The notes under the pieces: model-generated | The model's database searches: none | Seen by the model: only the letters and a program-made list of their open reading frames with translations | Told to the model about the DNA's origin: nothing | Assembly: GCA_964036275.1 (NCBI GenBank) | Contig: OZ038433.1 | Location: 32,335,336-32,399,335, forward strand | Length of the DNA stretch: 64,000 nt | Source of the DNA: Litoditis marina | Taxonomy: Eukaryota > Nematoda > Chromadorea > Rhabditida > Rhabditidae | Direction: 5' to 3' | In this document: positions 26,201 through 42,215 of the stretch, one piece after another | Layout of the letters: each line of letters begins with the position of its first letter | How positions within the stretch are numbered: the stretch's first letter is position 1 | Translations under genes and position numbers: made by a program

Positions 26201-27283
26201 TAAACAGTGTGTATATCCCGCCCTTTTGCATGTGTAGTTTTGTTCATTGAGATCAAACTGTAACTCATATTTGGTCACTAGATTGACAGAACTTTGTTCT
26301 AGGCCATACGAGTGCCGAGGTGGGTGGCTGCTCCAGCTCCTACGAGTGGTGCGGCTCGTCGGTTCGAGTTCCAATGGTCCTTTATGTTGTATCGTACATC
26401 ATCTGCTATGGAATAGCCTTCCCCTTTATTGGATCTCCCACGGGAACACTTTTCTCGGAGATACTCGGACCTCGAAAACAGGTATAGTCCTTGTCATTCC
26501 TACATGTTACTACTACAGTAATAATTTCATGATGATTTATACATTTGAAGAGAACACTTTTTTTGTGAATTCATACATTATGATTAGTCTATTGGTTGCA
26601 CTGATGTACTTTGCAGCTTGATGAGATTTAAAGTTTGAAGAGTTTTAAAAACTTAATTATCGTGGATATTTTTTTTCAGGGTACAATGCAGGGTTTGTAC
26701 TCGTTCTGCGGTAGTGCTGCTCAGTTTCTAGCTCCAATTATTGCCACGTGAGTTTTTTTTTTTGGAAAAACCAAAATTGTTTCCGGCTTCCAAGTATGAA
26801 CCTGCAAGTTATTTACCAAGGCTCCTGCTCTCGGAGGGGCAACCGAAAACCACAATTACACTTTCTGCTAGCAGAGCCTAACTTTGTTGTAGATGTGTTA
26901 TGGTTCATAACAAAAATAACAGATATCTGATTAGAGAATCGGACCTAAAACTAGAGACCGATTACCCTTAAATCTAACGGTAAAACCAAACTTCGCGTCA
27001 GATTGAAGGGTAGCCTGCGTTTTATTTTAGATTACCACCCGGTGACCTACTCAGGTAACCTGAAAAAGTTACCAAAAACCGACTAGACATAGAATTCACC
27101 TCAAAACCGAGATCAATAAATTGTTTTCGAGCAAGATATTGAACACCCTATTTCTATTTCAGTTCGTTGTTCGAGACAACCGGCTACCAGTACGTGATGG
27201 TCACACAGCTGGGGACCCTCTCAGTGGCAGTGGCACTTCTGCTCATATTCTACAACAGATTGGTCCCCCTTAGGCTGAATTGA
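20211..27283 (+). CDS. CLN7/MFSD8-like major facilitator transporter (first exon not found)
   Basis: Probable endolysosomal transporter of the MFSD8/CLN7 group; human MFSD8 is reported as a lysosomal chloride channel or transporter. Exons: 20211-20331, 20631-20699, 21526-21610, 21998-22087, 22471-22592, 22922-23090, 23626-23719, 24027-24167, 24518-24624, 26303-26481, 26680-26747, 27163-27283 (TGA). All phases close. Diagnostic stretches are MSMWPYL at the end of TM1, GWVVASCSLG in TM2, NPLFGAWNQK in the loop after TM2, ARFITGCGAG in TM4, FGAGGFVLG and GPVLQ, MYDWTDSQSVTYN, and LFSEILGPRKQGTMQGLY in the TM10-11 region. The cysteine pair in the loop before SYIICYG matches the family's late extracytoplasmic loop. 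The first exon opens in phase 2 without an ATG, so the N-terminus (including any dileucine sorting signal) is missing. Introns carry simple repeats, a 560-bp duplication and an exon-tail copy. Confidence 0.88.
20831..21385 (+). repeat. TTTTCGAG-type simple/satellite repeat in transporter intron
   Basis: Dozens of CGAGTTTT units with GGGAAATT interruptions and blocks of TCGAGTCGAGTCGAG. The same motif family appears at 285-305, 11990-12110 and 31380-31735. The long 166-codon open frame on the plus strand is only the translation of the repeat. Confidence 0.9.
23061..23330 (+). repeat. Tandem duplication of transporter exon tail (about 145 bp)
   Basis: The last 30 bases of the exon ending at 23090, with its donor, recur at 23202-23236 (GGACTGGCAGACCAAGCGAA). 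The following intronic sequence (GGTAATAAC...GTT..AAA..TGCTAG) also recurs. The copied donor reads GGTGGG instead of GGTGAG. Confidence 0.8.
25162..26270 (+). repeat. Two tandem copies of an approximately 560-bp unit
   Basis: The unit starting CCCTTTTATACCTTCCACGT at about 25165 restarts at about 25725 with only a few differences over its length. It sits in the intron between transporter exons 24518-24624 and 26303-26481. Each copy includes a CACTCCTACAGTAC motif. The identical minus-strand open frames are by-products. Confidence 0.92.
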
Positions 27284-29107
27284 CGGTCAATTCGTCATCT
27301 AAACGGTGTTTCGGTAACCCCTTTTGCTTTTCGCCAGTAGGTAACCGCAAAATAACCTGAAACAAAGTTCGGTTACCGTTGAAACTGACGGTAAAAATGG
27401 TTTTTCACAAACCGATCAGGTTATCAGAGAGCCGGTTAGATCTAGATGGATTTCTGCAAGGTTTCTTACAATATAAGCCTTCGCAGAACTGTGTCAGGAG
27501 TTTGATTTGCGCTCAAGTGAAACTGCTGCTCAGAAATTCTAGTGAATCTCACTTACTAGTCCCATCTATGTAGTAACGCAACCCAAAATGATGAACTTAT
27601 TATACACAGGGTCCATAAACATATTCTTATACTACGGTGTACTTAGTGCTTGCTTTACAAATATACGTGGTAGTTCCATTTAAATCGAGACTTATTGTAA
27701 TAGTTTGAGTATATATTTTACGGTATGAATATAAGTAATACAGAGTAGGATCAAAGTGTTGGAAAAGAATGGGTTATATCTCTCGTTCGAACATCGAAAT
27801 ATGTACTGTAGAGGTCTGCATACGGATGTTCAAGTCTATAGCACACGTATGTTTAACAGGAATTCATATCGTACTTTCTCTTGGAGATGAAGTAGTTATT
27901 TCACTAATTATAATAATAATATAAGCAAATTATGCTCACTATGTTATATTTTGTTGTGTTCATTTTGAGAGTAAACATTATGATCCTGAAATTTGTGTTG
28001 AATTATTCAAAACACAAAGCGAATTTGGCATGAGTAATAGCATGTCTGTGTCATCCTTGTTTGTCCCCAGAATGAATTACAAAAATACAATATTTATTAC
28101 AATAAACATCTGATAACGCTTTTACAACTACAAACTTATGGTAACGTATGTGGGATTGGAGAGGTATAAAAATGACTGGTAAAATATTACAAGCATACAA
28201 AGTTATAAATCTACTTAACAATATGGCCAACCTCAATAAACAATCACAACAGCTGGAGATAATTGAAGATCACTCTATGTGCAATTATTAAAAGCTTTTC
28301 GTAAACACTTCCCATTGGTGAAGCGTGTGTAAGTGAGTGAGAATATCGTGAAATACTACGACTAACCTCCTTTCAGGTAACCAGTCGCTTTTCTGGTTAA
28401 CCAAAATTGGACAGATAGTCGCATAATTTAACGAAAAGATCATATCATCTAAAAACGAATAAATATGAAATCTGCTCGAAAAAGTAATAACAGTATTGGT
28501 GGAGGAAGAAATTCACAGAAAACTACAGTAAAACCAACGTAAATCGTGTGTTTGCTGCGGAAGACACATAATAAACATAACAAAACACTTGAGAGTAAAA
28601 TTCAAACTTGGTGTCCGCGATAATTATCCGAACATCACAGAAAGACTACTGAGAATGACCCTAGCTCTATAAAAAATTAGTACTTATTACTCGTTATTGC
28701 AATTTAATGATAAATATGAATAGTCAAAATCAAGTTACGTAAAACGTGTGATACAGACTTCAGAAACGTGTAAGGCACACGAGACACGTGTTTCCTCACA
28801 TACGTAACTATTTCATTGACTTGTACTAAAAACACATTGCATTGAAGTTATCCAAATGCAGGGCTACATTCAAAAAACGGGCTTATTTTTCGGCAAAAGG
28901 AAAACTTGCCTGTTTTCCATGCAAAATCATATTTTTCACGTGTAGGTATAAAATGGGTGCTCAGCACACTCCTGTTAAGTACTCTTTTTTATTACGTAAA
29001 AAAATTATGATTGCGCATAAAAAACGAGCAAATCTTCCCTATATGAGCGTAAAGAGAGCCCGTTTCCTTATTCTTATGGCTAATAGGTTAACCTTATTGA
29101 CATAAGC
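27284..29107. other. Convergent intergenic region
   Basis: Lies between the stops of the transporter (plus) and the kinase (minus). No gene seen. AATAAA signals occur at about 28101 on plus and 28993-28988 on minus. The latter is 115 bp past the kinase stop. Confidence 0.45.
28988..28993 (-). terminator. Candidate polyadenylation signal of the MAPKAP kinase gene
   Basis: AATAAA on the minus strand, about 115 bp downstream of the stop codon at 29110-29108. Confidence 0.45.
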
Positions 29108-34271
<5,164 letters not shown>

Positions 34272-35077
34272 GAATGGAAGAATCCGACAAAACCAAGTAC
34301 GGATCACAAAATCGAGCACCGCTAAGATTTATCTGGAGACTAATACAACATCATCACTATGCACTGTTTACAACACAAAAATGACCATGCAGAAACACAT
34401 CACAACAGCTCTAATAAAAAACGAAGTAGGTAAACCACATCATTTTTCTGTGTACCCTAACTAAGTGCATGAACAGTGGAGTGTATTGGAGATGGTGCTA
34501 CCAATGGTGAGGCTCACGTTGGTTGGTCGATCAAACGCCATACTTAATAATATAACATCTCATCTATGCCGCCGATTCACAGACAGCAACTCTTCTGCTG
34601 CTCACCAATAACAGAATCACGAGTTTAATTCAGTCGGAACAGAGTCCATTGGACGCCATCTTCGATTGAATGATACCAGAGCAAAACCTATCAATGATAA
34701 CTAACAAAACAACATAGTTAAAAAAAGACTTCAACAAAAAAAACACTCTTGATTGAAATTTTATTCGCGCAATTTTGCAAGATAATGAAAATCAAGGACT
34801 GCTGGCACTTCTCAGTCTTGCAACGAAAAGAGCAAAACCGTGCGCCGATGAGCACAGGAGTTTAAAACGTGCGCAATCGCGGGTAAATAAGCGCGCGGAC
34901 GCGCCTCTTTTTTTTTCACTCTTATCTAATAATCACATCATATAATAATAAACTTTTTTGCTGGTTAGATTCATGCATGCAAAAGCGTGTTTCACGTAAA
35001 CATGTCGCATTTGTCTAGTTAGTGGACGAGAAAAGAAGTAACGTTTTGTCGTAATTTTTAAAAATTTCAGTTTCGCG
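34272..35077. promoter_or_regulatory. Head-to-head intergenic region between kinase and cereblon
   Basis: 806 bp between two divergent start codons. It probably holds both promoters and 5' leaders. No recognisable promoter element beyond a GC-richer part near 34840-34910. Confidence 0.4.
35061..35070 (+). promoter_or_regulatory. Candidate (trans-)splice acceptor before the cereblon ATG
   Basis: AAAATTTCAG ends 7 bases before the ATG at 35078. It may be a spliced-leader acceptor or the end of a 5' UTR intron; the sequence alone cannot tell. Confidence 0.4.
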
Positions 35078-38000
35078 ATGTCAGACGAAGGGTCAAGTGA
35101 TGAAAGCGACGAGAATGGGGGTATTGGAGGCCGACATGCTGACAGGGCAGCTCCATTGGTAGGTTGTTTTAATGTATTCAGTTTATAATAAACATTTTTA
35201 CGTTAAATCAAGAGCGAATAGTGATTGAACGCACCAACCTGCGTATGGTAAACGTCAATAGAGAGCGCAATTGTTATCGAATAAAAACAACAGATAGTAG
35301 GGTTGAGGCACGACGGTTTAGGGAAAAATATAAAAAGGTGGTTGCGTTTGTAAAAAAAGTAGCTCTCTAAAACTATGGTACGAAAAATTACCATATCCAA
35401 ACCCGGGATTATTGTGTTTAACAACAGTTCTTCTTGAAAGGTTTTGCGACTTGATCAATGGGTGGAACTGGATGGTGGCCTGAACCCGTCAGATTCGAGT
35501 TCAGACGAAGAAGAAAACGAAGGAAATCCAGAGGAATTACAAGCATTTGATGTCCATGTTAGTTACTCGGTCATCTCTTGTCACAAGTAGTCACGCTTAT
35601 TACTTTACGTATAAATTGTCATCGCAGATTGGTGGAAAATTGTTCGAAGATCATTAACGGATTCAAAGAACAGTTTCCATTTCATTGTGTTCATAGGTGG
35701 GATAGTGTCGGTTCGAAGAGTTAAACATCCCTCATGGGAAAAAGCGAAAATTTTTCTCAATCCAATCAAAGGAAAAGTGGAGGATTCCCTCTCCTCGAGC
35801 ATGTTCCAGTAACGGGCTACCATTTACCGAAAACAAGAAAGTTTGTCAATTTTCATTTTTGATGCAAAAATATATTTTCACGTGTCCAAATCAAATCCTA
35901 AAACGGAGTATTTTGTCGATAAGTCAGGCTTTCCTAGTCTATGAATATGGAATGGATCGACGCACATTGATTCGATAAACGCGGATGTTGTTCGTGTATT
36001 GTGTAACATTTTCTGTTGAGATTGAGATTTCTGTAACTTGATAAGTGGTTCCAGGTGCCAGCCAGTCACTCGTATCTTTTCGATGGTGAAGAGGCGGATG
36101 TTACCAATTCCGGGTGGCTGGACCCCAGCAAATCGCATTTAGTACCCCTCATAACACTGGACATCGTTGTGCTTCCTGGTAAGCATGTAAATGTTTTTCC
36201 TAGGCCAGGGTAAAGTGTGGTCAAATGTTTGATTCGAAAAACCGAAATTTTGTTTCGCGGTCTCCAAGGTTGGTTTTGAATTATCGTAGTATTAGTTTTT
36301 ACGTTTTTGGTCGTAATATGTTATATTTATTCACCAGGTGATGGATGAATGCATTAGGCAATCAAACATTCATGGACAGACGGAGGTTTTCACTTCAAAT
36401 TTAGGTCAGATGGTTCCCTTTCAAACTGGATATCCAGAAGCCAGATATGCCATTCTGACGGCTGTGAGAGATCAGACGTACCTGGGAGTAGTTATGGCAT
36501 CCCACTCAGAACCCGGCTCCTACGGAACGTTGCTGCAAGTGAGTTTAAAAGTTTTTAGAGCATAAATGTAAATTTATTATTGAAGCTGCCACCTGGGGAG
36601 TAATGTACAATCGTAATTCATAATTCTTCATTACAGATAACAAAAGTTGCTTCCGATGAGATGATGATCAAGGCAAATATGATAGGTAGACAGCGGTTTC
36701 GGTTGCTCACAAAGGAAAGATGTATAAATGGGTTAGTTCTTGGTTGGGAACATGTCCAATTTTGACTATTTAACAAAGGAGTCCATTTTTCACACGTGAA
36801 CGTGAACAGTATTGATTCTGAATAAATAATAGATCGATTTTCTTGTTTTGTGTTTTCGGCAAAAAAAGGCCGATTTATAGTAGGCCGATTTATTTCTGGC
36901 TATTTGGTCGGATAACTTTACTGGGGTATGATCCTTCTAGTTGTTCAGGATGATGATGGGTGGAGTGGAGGTTCTTACTGAGTTCATGCTGCCAACATTC
37001 ACCCAAGCCTTCTGTCCAAACTCGGCTTTGAAGCTTACAGAGAAAAGAGTGAGGTTTCCTCGATTCATCTGTTTTTCCGTTTCACATTCAGCTTGACCGT
37101 TTCATATTTATTATTTTAACATAGTTTATGTGTGTTTTTCACGAAAGTGAGCGGTAATGATTTGTTAGTTGTCATTTAGTTTAGTAACGAGCCTTCTCAT
37201 TATGTTTCGAATTTTTTTCAAACGCTAGATGCTAACTAGTGTTTGAGTGAACTGATTTTATTCAGAAATCACGCATGTGCTCTTCCATTATCAATATTCC
37301 CACCTTCGCTGCTCTTTCTTGCTCAACGGTGAGTTAAGAACGTCAGATATGTATTCTCATAGGTAAAATAGTTCGATGTCAGGACAACTAAAATGATCGT
37401 GCGTAACCCTAAAAATTAAGATATCCCTGCAAAAGTGATTTTTTGTCTTGTTTAATGTGTTTCTAGCACTTTTCACTTCTAAAAATGGGCGTAAGTTCTA
37501 AAACTATGCCAAAAATGAGCGTGGGTCAGCACCATATTGACCAGGTATACCGATGTGTATTTTACCGTTTTCGTTATGTATTGCTTTATATGCTCGTTGT
37601 GCGCTGCTACACTAACGCTGGTTTTTATTATGAAAGCAGACAACTCGTTTTCAAATTCACACGCTACAATATTCAGTAAAACGAGAATTTGCCCGACAAG
37701 TCATACAACTTCATATTCCAGTGAAGTTGTCCGGCTAATCAGAAAATTTCGAAGAAGCGAATTTCCCTTTTTAGTTAGTTATTTCATAGATTGAAGGCAT
37801 GTTGTAGTTAGTAGTTCTGAGATTTCCGAAGCTCCAAAGAACGAAAATAAGATATACGTTTCACGCCGTTACCGTTTTCGACTAACGTATTTTTTGCGAG
37901 TAGTATGCAGTAGGTGCATCTCCAAGAAACTGTCGTGGCGAAACCCCGAGCTCTCTCGTGAATATGCACAGGCTGCACACTGCCTGGACTTCCTAGTTTA

Positions 38001-41000
38001 TTAAAATCACTTCTTGGCACGTGAACTAGGAATTGGCACGCGTCCGCGTGTCGCTTTACGGCCGAATGAATAGAGGCGATACAGGCCAACTCTAATGCGA
38101 CGGCGGAGAACGCCATGGGTTTTAAATGTGTTTGATTCCAGACTAAGAATTGCGAAGCTCTGGCTGGTTGGATGAAATTGTGGTACTGCGAGGAGAAAAT
38201 AAAATGTTCTTTAGACCTGGTACGTTATTCATTGATATCGTTCACCTCACTGAATGTTCATACTAGTATGATCCTTTATATCATGTACATGTGAATAGAG
38301 GGGGGGGGGGGAGGGGGGCTCGTACATACTACACTAAAGGTGCCGCATCACGCAGCGATCGATTCATACCAATCGCGAGAAGTACGTACGACGGCTGTTT
38401 AGGTACTGTACCGTGTGTGTACAGTGTACGTATGCTAGAAGATCCCGGCACCTTCATCCCATCCTGCGTCTCCAAACATACGCTATTTCTCTTATCTTAC
38501 ATCCCGACGGGATGTAAGAGACAACAAATAGTGAGGCAGAGAACGGAGGATGGGATGAAGGTGCCGGGATCTTCTAGCATACGTACTCAGGACACGAGAG
38601 ACTTCTGAATAGTCCAGTCCTTCTCGCGTTATAAAGGTTAGCAAAAGCTTTAATAAAAGCGCAGAGCAGCAAAAATGAGAAAACCCATGAATAAATGTTT
38701 TTTTTCAAATATATTAAACAAAATATTTTTATCTTCAAATAAGTTAAAACACCTCGCCGTAAGTGTATCACTCATTCACTCACTCTCTGTATGTATGAGC
38801 TCCCGCTGCGCAGTGGGGAGGGGGCAGCATCCATTGGCTGGTCTGAGAGCAGCCAATGGATGCCGCCCCCTCCCCACTGCGCAGCACGAGAACAAATGTG
38901 CGCACAGGCTGATTAGACTACAGGGGAATGCGTGGATGAGTGAGATAGAAACATAGACGTTTGGTGAAACGTTTTTTTTATTTTTGAACAGGATCTTTTT
39001 GCTCCATTTCCTTCCTTCCTTTTCTCTTTTCTCTACTGATCGGAAAAATGTAATATCTAAATGTCTATCAAAAATGAATGGGGTAATTTGTTCAAACATG
39101 CTCAAAAAGTGAAAGTGGTACCATCTAAGGATGGCACCTTTTTATCTATGAGGTATGAGGGTGATAGAGTGAATGAACAGGGAACACGTGTAGGATAACA
39201 AATGGTCTATTCTAGAACGGAGAAAAAGTTTGAAAAATTTCATACTGATACTTTCAGGGTCCTACCGTGTTTGGGTACTGGGTGGCAAGTCATCTACCCG
39301 TTTCTCTCGCAGCAAAATATGAAATTTTGTCGGAAAACTCAACTGATATTAGAATTGCCAACCTTCTCCATATTGTTCATACGGTAAGAAGCAAGTCAGA
39401 CTTTTCGGATTTGAAATGAAATATCGGGTTAACTTGTGCCGACCTCCTGACTTCCTGACTTTGTTCGCCTTACCAAACACTAATATATTTATTCGCGATA
39501 AAACACCTGACTTCCACATAGTATGTGGCACTCCAAATGGGTAAATGGAGAGAAGGAGAAGATCTCTATTCGTTAAACAAACTAGCAGAAACTAGAATGA
39601 AAAAATAAATTATGATGGCCCATGGCGAATCTTGTTTACATTCAGCAATTTATATGATACTTTTCCATTGTATTCGGGCACAGTATAATTTTACTGGTTA
39701 CTGGACCTCCTTGTCGTCATTTCAGCTCACTGATCTTGTGTGTAAATCCTGCGACACGGTTATTTCGAGTATACGAAATATTGTCAATATGAACTCCGAA
39801 GGCACAAGTTCTCACTTTGTAAATAATGGTTAGTTAGTTTAGTTAGTTTCAATTTTTAAGTGCTCTCTATCTCTAGCGTTAGTTGCGGAATTCATGTTTT
39901 GGACATTAATTTGTTCGATATAGGAAAATTAGTATTGAGCCTTTTTTAAAAGACCATGTGCGCTAGCGACACCCAAACTATCAATCTTCTCTCCAATCTT
40001 CTCTCCCCTCTTAAAAATTGAGAACAAATCGTAATTACTCAAAAACAAGCTTTCTAAACACGGAATATTTTCATTCGAAGTTTGAATTCAACAAAATCGT
40101 CTCGAAGTTCTCTTTTTCCTTAAAATGTCGGCTCCGCCGGGGATAAAAACGACCCTCTCCCTCTGAAAAAGTTGTCCGCGTACCTACTTTGGTCATCCCT
40201 GGGCTCAATTAAGCTCATTTTCAAGGAAATGTGATTTATTAGGTGGTAAAGTTTACAATTTTTTATGAGAAAGTCGCTTTTTTGCACATATTATCGAAAA
40301 GGTGCGGGACGAACGAGAACCAGGTTTTCAAATACATATTTGCCATTGAAGTTGTATGTCATAATAAGTTGATAAATTATTATTATTATTATATCGCGAA
40401 GTTCATTCCAGCTGGCTACATACACGAGATGGTGACAGTCAGTGAAGCCAACAATATCGCTCTACGTGGTCGCCCCCAATCAAACTTCTCCTGGTTCAAA
40501 GGGTTCGTTCGTTATCTTCATTCTATTCGCGCTCAGTGCAAGGATTTACTTATTCGATTCGACTTCCGAGGTTAAAATTGGAAACTCAACTTTCTAAAAC
40601 GCAAAAAAAAACATTTTCTGTCTAATTCCGAATATTTTTTCTGTTCATGCACTGTGTGTTCAGTGTGTTTATGTTCGCTCTCTTCAGTCATCTTTCAGCT
40701 CATATATAAGATACATCCAGTTCAGATCAGGGCGAGAAAATATAGCGAGAGCAACACTGAAAAGTGCGCCTGGCGTTAACGACGAGCCACGCCTCAAAGC
40801 GTTGAACAGTTTCATATTTGCCCGTCAAGTGGAAAATCCACATATGCTGCATTTATTACTATTTATTTTCGTTCAGGACATTCGAAATACTAAATGTGTA
40901 TGTTTTCGAGAAATTTTGAGATTTTGCAAAAAAATCCCGAAATTTGAACAAAAATCGTCGAAGAAAAGTTAAAAATTAATATTTTATGGTAAACGTGCTA

Positions 41001-41613
41001 AAAAAAAGTCAGCGTTTTATCAAAGACTTTGAAGTTTCGAACGTTAAACGCGGTCTCATTTGAATTACGCGACGTTGCAAATTCCGGCGTCAACGCCAAA
41101 ATAAGTATGAATGAAATTTTTCGAAAAACGGCACGCCAAAAGTTGGCGTTAACGCCGACGACCGACGTCAATCGATACTCATATTTTCTAAGTATGAATG
41201 CTGCCTAAAACAAACCGACTAAATTGCCTTTTCGTCACTAATCATGGTTCATAATGAATGAGGCTTCAGAGGTATTTTATGTGTATTTCAGGCAAACACC
41301 AGTAAGGCCCGTCTGAGCGACAAAAATTAGACCGTTTTTAGATGTGAACACGTGAAAATTTGTCATTTTTCATCAAAATTATACCGATTTTCTTCTTTTT
41401 GGCTGAAAAGTAGTCCGTTTTTCGAATGTTATGACTATTCGGACAGCTTTACTGGTGTATGATTTCAGGTATAAATGGCAGATAATGGAGTGTAGTGTGT
41501 GCGCGAGTCATCTCGGCTGGGAGTTCACATCTCGCATATTCAGCCCCGCCAAGTTCTATGGAATCACCCGACAAGCAGTGACACCTAGTGCCGAAGCGCA
41601 ACCCGACATGTAA
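35078..41613 (+). CDS. CRBN: Cereblon (CRL4 substrate receptor; Lon-like and CULT domains)
   Basis: Substrate receptor of the CUL4-DDB1 ubiquitin ligase. Exons: 35078-35158, 35441-35557, 36055-36178, 36405-36538, 36637-36731, 36949-37048, 37266-37328, 38142-38219, 39258-39383, 39726-39828, 40412-40502, 41469-41613 (TAA); 418 aa, all phases close. Residues 1-66 are acidic and low complexity. The Lon-like domain begins near PASHSYLF and VVLPGQMVPFQ and contains IGRQRFRLL. The DDB1-binding region follows, then the CULT domain with zinc cysteines CKSC (312, 315) and CSVC (379, 382), the GYIHE strand, GRP..NFSWF, and the cage tryptophans W368, W374, W388 plus F390. These align with human W380, W386, W400 and F402 at a constant offset of 12. 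Exons 8 and 9 are the least conserved. Introns include hairpin elements at 38427-38586 and 38757-38950. Confidence 0.93.
38427..38586. repeat. Palindromic hairpin element in cereblon intron
   Basis: About 35 bases starting TACGTATGCTAGAAGATCCC are perfectly repeated in inverse at the end (GGGATCTTCTAGCATACGTA). A second small palindrome at the centre (ATCCCGACGGGAT) makes a long cruciform-capable structure. Confidence 0.85.
38757..38950. repeat. Extended inverted repeat with perfect GC-rich hairpin
   Basis: Core 38805-38885: GCTGCGCAGTGGGGAGGGGG, then CATCCATTGGCTG, a loop of about 8 bases, and the inverse complement. The outer arms are imperfect. It could form a very stable RNA hairpin if transcribed with the cereblon intron. 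Confidence 0.8.
41030..41200. repeat. GGCGTTAACGCC-type palindromic element, diverged
   Basis: Contains GGCGTCAACGCC and GGCGTTAACGCCGACG blocks with ATACTCATATTTTC. It resembles the clearer element at 55053-55206. It lies in the last cereblon intron. Confidence 0.5.
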
Positions 41614-42215
41614 TCTACTCAGTATTCACTAGAAACTCATTTATTAATGTTACATGATTTGTTGAGCAGATATCAATTTAAGAGTAAACTAAGAGATGTA
41701 TATAGATTATTGTTCTGCGAATTCGCTGAAAAGTTACAGATTTATCAAGTACCACACATGTTTGCAGATTATTTCAATGTCAATGTGGGTTTAAGTTGTA
41801 ATATTTCAGTGGTTATGGGTTTCTCCATGAAAAGTGTATTCAGGAGATATTGAGCAAAGACTGCTTTTTTTTTCAATTAGTGTACTGCTATTACGGTGTG
41901 TATCTGTACGTAAGGCGCCAAATTGAGGCGATGACGGGAAAATTAGAAAGTTGTTCATCCTGAATTGTTTACTTGTTGTAATATAATAATGTTAACCAGT
42001 TATCGTTAGTTTTGTTTTTCTTCTTTCATGTACATAAATTACCACCTCAATTGTCTAATACATGTAGCACTTGGTCCTCGACCGACCTCATCCACGCTGG
42101 AGAGGTACATTTTCTCATGTACATGTTATAATATTATTATTATTTGTTTTGTGTGGTTGTGTTTGAAATTTGTTCTTTTTGTTGCAGGTTAATCTAATCT
42201 CTACATTGAAGAATA
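41614..42215. other. Gap between cereblon and the snRNP gene
   Basis: 602 bp without a visible gene. The 3' part ends in TTTTTGTTGCAG at 42176-42187, an acceptor-like site 28 bp before the snRNP ATG. Confidence 0.4.
42176..42187 (+). promoter_or_regulatory. Candidate (trans-)splice acceptor before the snRNP ATG
   Basis: TTTTTGTTGCAG, followed by a short leader and the ATG at 42216. Confidence 0.4.

Noticed and set aside
36338..36404. Upstream extension of cereblon exon 4 from a CAG at 36337
   Set aside because: The extension breaks the conserved VVLPGQ joint; the AAATTTAG acceptor at 36404 restores it in the correct phase.
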